DNA of 5,776 nucleotides from assembly GCA_023419995.1 (NCBI GenBank), contig JAEZXF010000295.1, positions 1 through 5,776 of the forward strand. The letters run 5' to 3'. Positions 5,523-5,776 of the stretch are shown piece after piece. The first letter of the stretch is position 1. Each line of letters starts with the position of its first letter. The DNA is from Pseudomonadota bacterium. GTDB taxonomy: Bacteria; Pseudomonadota; Alphaproteobacteria; Rhizobiales; Rhizobiaceae. The notes beneath the pieces are model-generated. The model worked only from the letters and a program-made list of their open reading frames with translations. It did not search any database and was not told the origin of the DNA. Both the position numbers and the translations under genes were made by a program.

Positions 5523-5692
5523 GCGCCCCCGAGCACGAGCATAGCGCCCGTATCGACCTCGCCGCGCAATGGCTGGTCGAGACGCTTCCCGAGCACCAGC
5601 CGCGGCCGCTGGTGCCAAGCCTGCGAACCATGTTCGGCCTGACGGCAATGGTGTCCCCCGTCAGCACCCATGGCACAGATTTGAGGTTGTGA
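5519..5692 (+). CDS. Small ORF of the mobile element, 3' part probably replaced by an insertion sequence
   Basis: This 57-codon frame starts at an ATG overlapping the previous stop (ATGA at 5519-5522), without a strong ribosome binding site of its own. The first 43 or so residues (IDLAAQWLVETLPEHQPRP, then LVPSLRTMFGLTAM) look like the beginning of small proteins I associate with alphaproteobacterial elements. These continue after FGLTA with an acidic/alanine helix (EA-x-x-AI). Here the sequence instead changes to VSPVSTHGTDLRL and stops at 5690-5692, only 44 bases before the start of a transposase-like ORF. The likely reading is that an insertion sequence entered at about 5649-5653 and supplied the last dozen codons. 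The recalled family tail is from memory and unchecked. Confidence 0.5.
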   Translation: MSAPEHEHSARIDLAAQWLVETLPEHQPRPLVPSLRTMFGLTAMVSPVSTHGTDLRL

Positions 5693-5696
5693 TTTA

Positions 5697-5755
5697 AGGA
5701 GGATTTGGGCTTCGTCGTAGTGACGAAGGAACGAAGATGAAGCCCAAATCCTCCT
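5697..5755. repeat. Perfect 17-bp inverted repeat enclosing the IS ORF's translation start
   Basis: The 17 bases at 5697-5713 (AGGAGGATTTGGGCTTC) are the exact reverse complement of 5739-5755, with a 25-base loop between. The right arm includes the last base of the ATG at 5737-5739 and the first codons of the ORF. A second, mutually exclusive hairpin, CTTCGTC (5710-5716) with GACGAAG (5722-5728), uses part of the left arm and part of the AAGGA ribosome binding site (5726-5730). Either fold would hide translation initiation in a transcript entering from outside. Confidence 0.85.
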
Positions 5756-5776
5756 ATTCAAAATCGCCGTCGAAGG
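5737..5776 (+). CDS. Transposase OrfA-like N-terminus (partial)
   Basis: An ATG at 5737 with AAGGA at 5726-5730, six bases upstream, opens a frame that runs off the window: MKPKSSYSKSPSK. This lysine/serine-rich start resembles the N-termini of IS3-family OrfA proteins whose HTH domain follows further on, but only 13 residues are visible and the catalytic part is not. The identification rests on this short match and on the IS-like inverted repeat around the start. Another IS family is possible. Confidence 0.45.
   Translation, partial: MKPKSSYSKSPSK

Larger units (their letters stand above)
5649..5776 (+). mobile_element. Left end of an insertion sequence (probably IS3 family), truncated by the window edge
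   Basis: The end of the coding pattern of the preceding ORF near 5649, an elaborate inverted repeat at 5697-5755 and the start of a transposase-like ORF at 5737 together indicate the left end of an IS. IS3-family ends begin with TG; candidates are TG at 5649 or 5652, with 5682 and 5688 also possible. The right end, the terminal inverted repeat partner and the target duplication are outside the window, so the boundary is approximate. Confidence 0.5.

Noticed and set aside
5132..5761. 209-codon minus-strand frame opposite the small genes and IS end
   Set aside because: It is antisense to genes with good ribosome binding sites and ATGA coupling, and it reads through the IS junction.
1..5776. 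CRISPR array or classical defence operon
   Set aside because: There are no regularly spaced repeats and no nuclease, helicase, toxin-antitoxin or restriction motifs in the visible genes.

Overview
The window is GC-rich, with the codon use and gene density of an alphaproteobacterium, probably Hyphomicrobiales (Rhizobiales). This is inferred from composition and from the style of the integrase/AlpA cassette; there is no rRNA or tRNA to place it more firmly. It appears to be a junction between ordinary chromosome and the integrase end of a small integrative element, and it stops inside an insertion sequence.

Left part (1-2856, minus strand): one large gene for a MalT-type regulator, a STAND ATPase with a C-terminal LuxR helix-turn-helix, about 884 residues. 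Its stop is at 178-180. The 177 bases beyond it hold a direct repeat and perhaps the first codons of another minus-strand gene. Long open frames on both strands opposite this gene are shadows of the high GC content.

Intergenic stretch (2857-3309): about 450 bases without a convincing gene. It holds a possible promoter for the regulator, a perfect 7-bp palindromic hairpin (3055-3072), a terminator-like hairpin flanked by A and T tracts (3183-3226) and a good promoter for the integrase. The element boundary probably lies here, but no tRNA or repeated att core is visible.

Element module (3310-5692, plus strand): a P4-type tyrosine integrase with all catalytic residues; a gene-free but highly structured stretch of about 200 bases ending in a strong Rho-independent terminator; an AlpA-family excisionase/regulator; then three small unrecognised ORFs chained by ATGA stop/start overlaps. 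The structured stretch sits exactly where the published int-alpA RNA motif is found, between an integrase gene and an alpA gene, and is the best candidate for a noncoding RNA. The likely logic is that Int integrates and excises the element, AlpA biases the reaction towards excision and/or controls transcription, and the RNA regulates in between. That division of labour is inferred from the families.

Right end (about 5650-5776): the fourth small ORF appears cut by an insertion sequence whose first ORF begins at 5737. A perfect 17-bp inverted repeat (5697-5713 / 5739-5755) folds over this ORF's ribosome binding site and start codon. This looks like a device to block translation from read-through transcripts.
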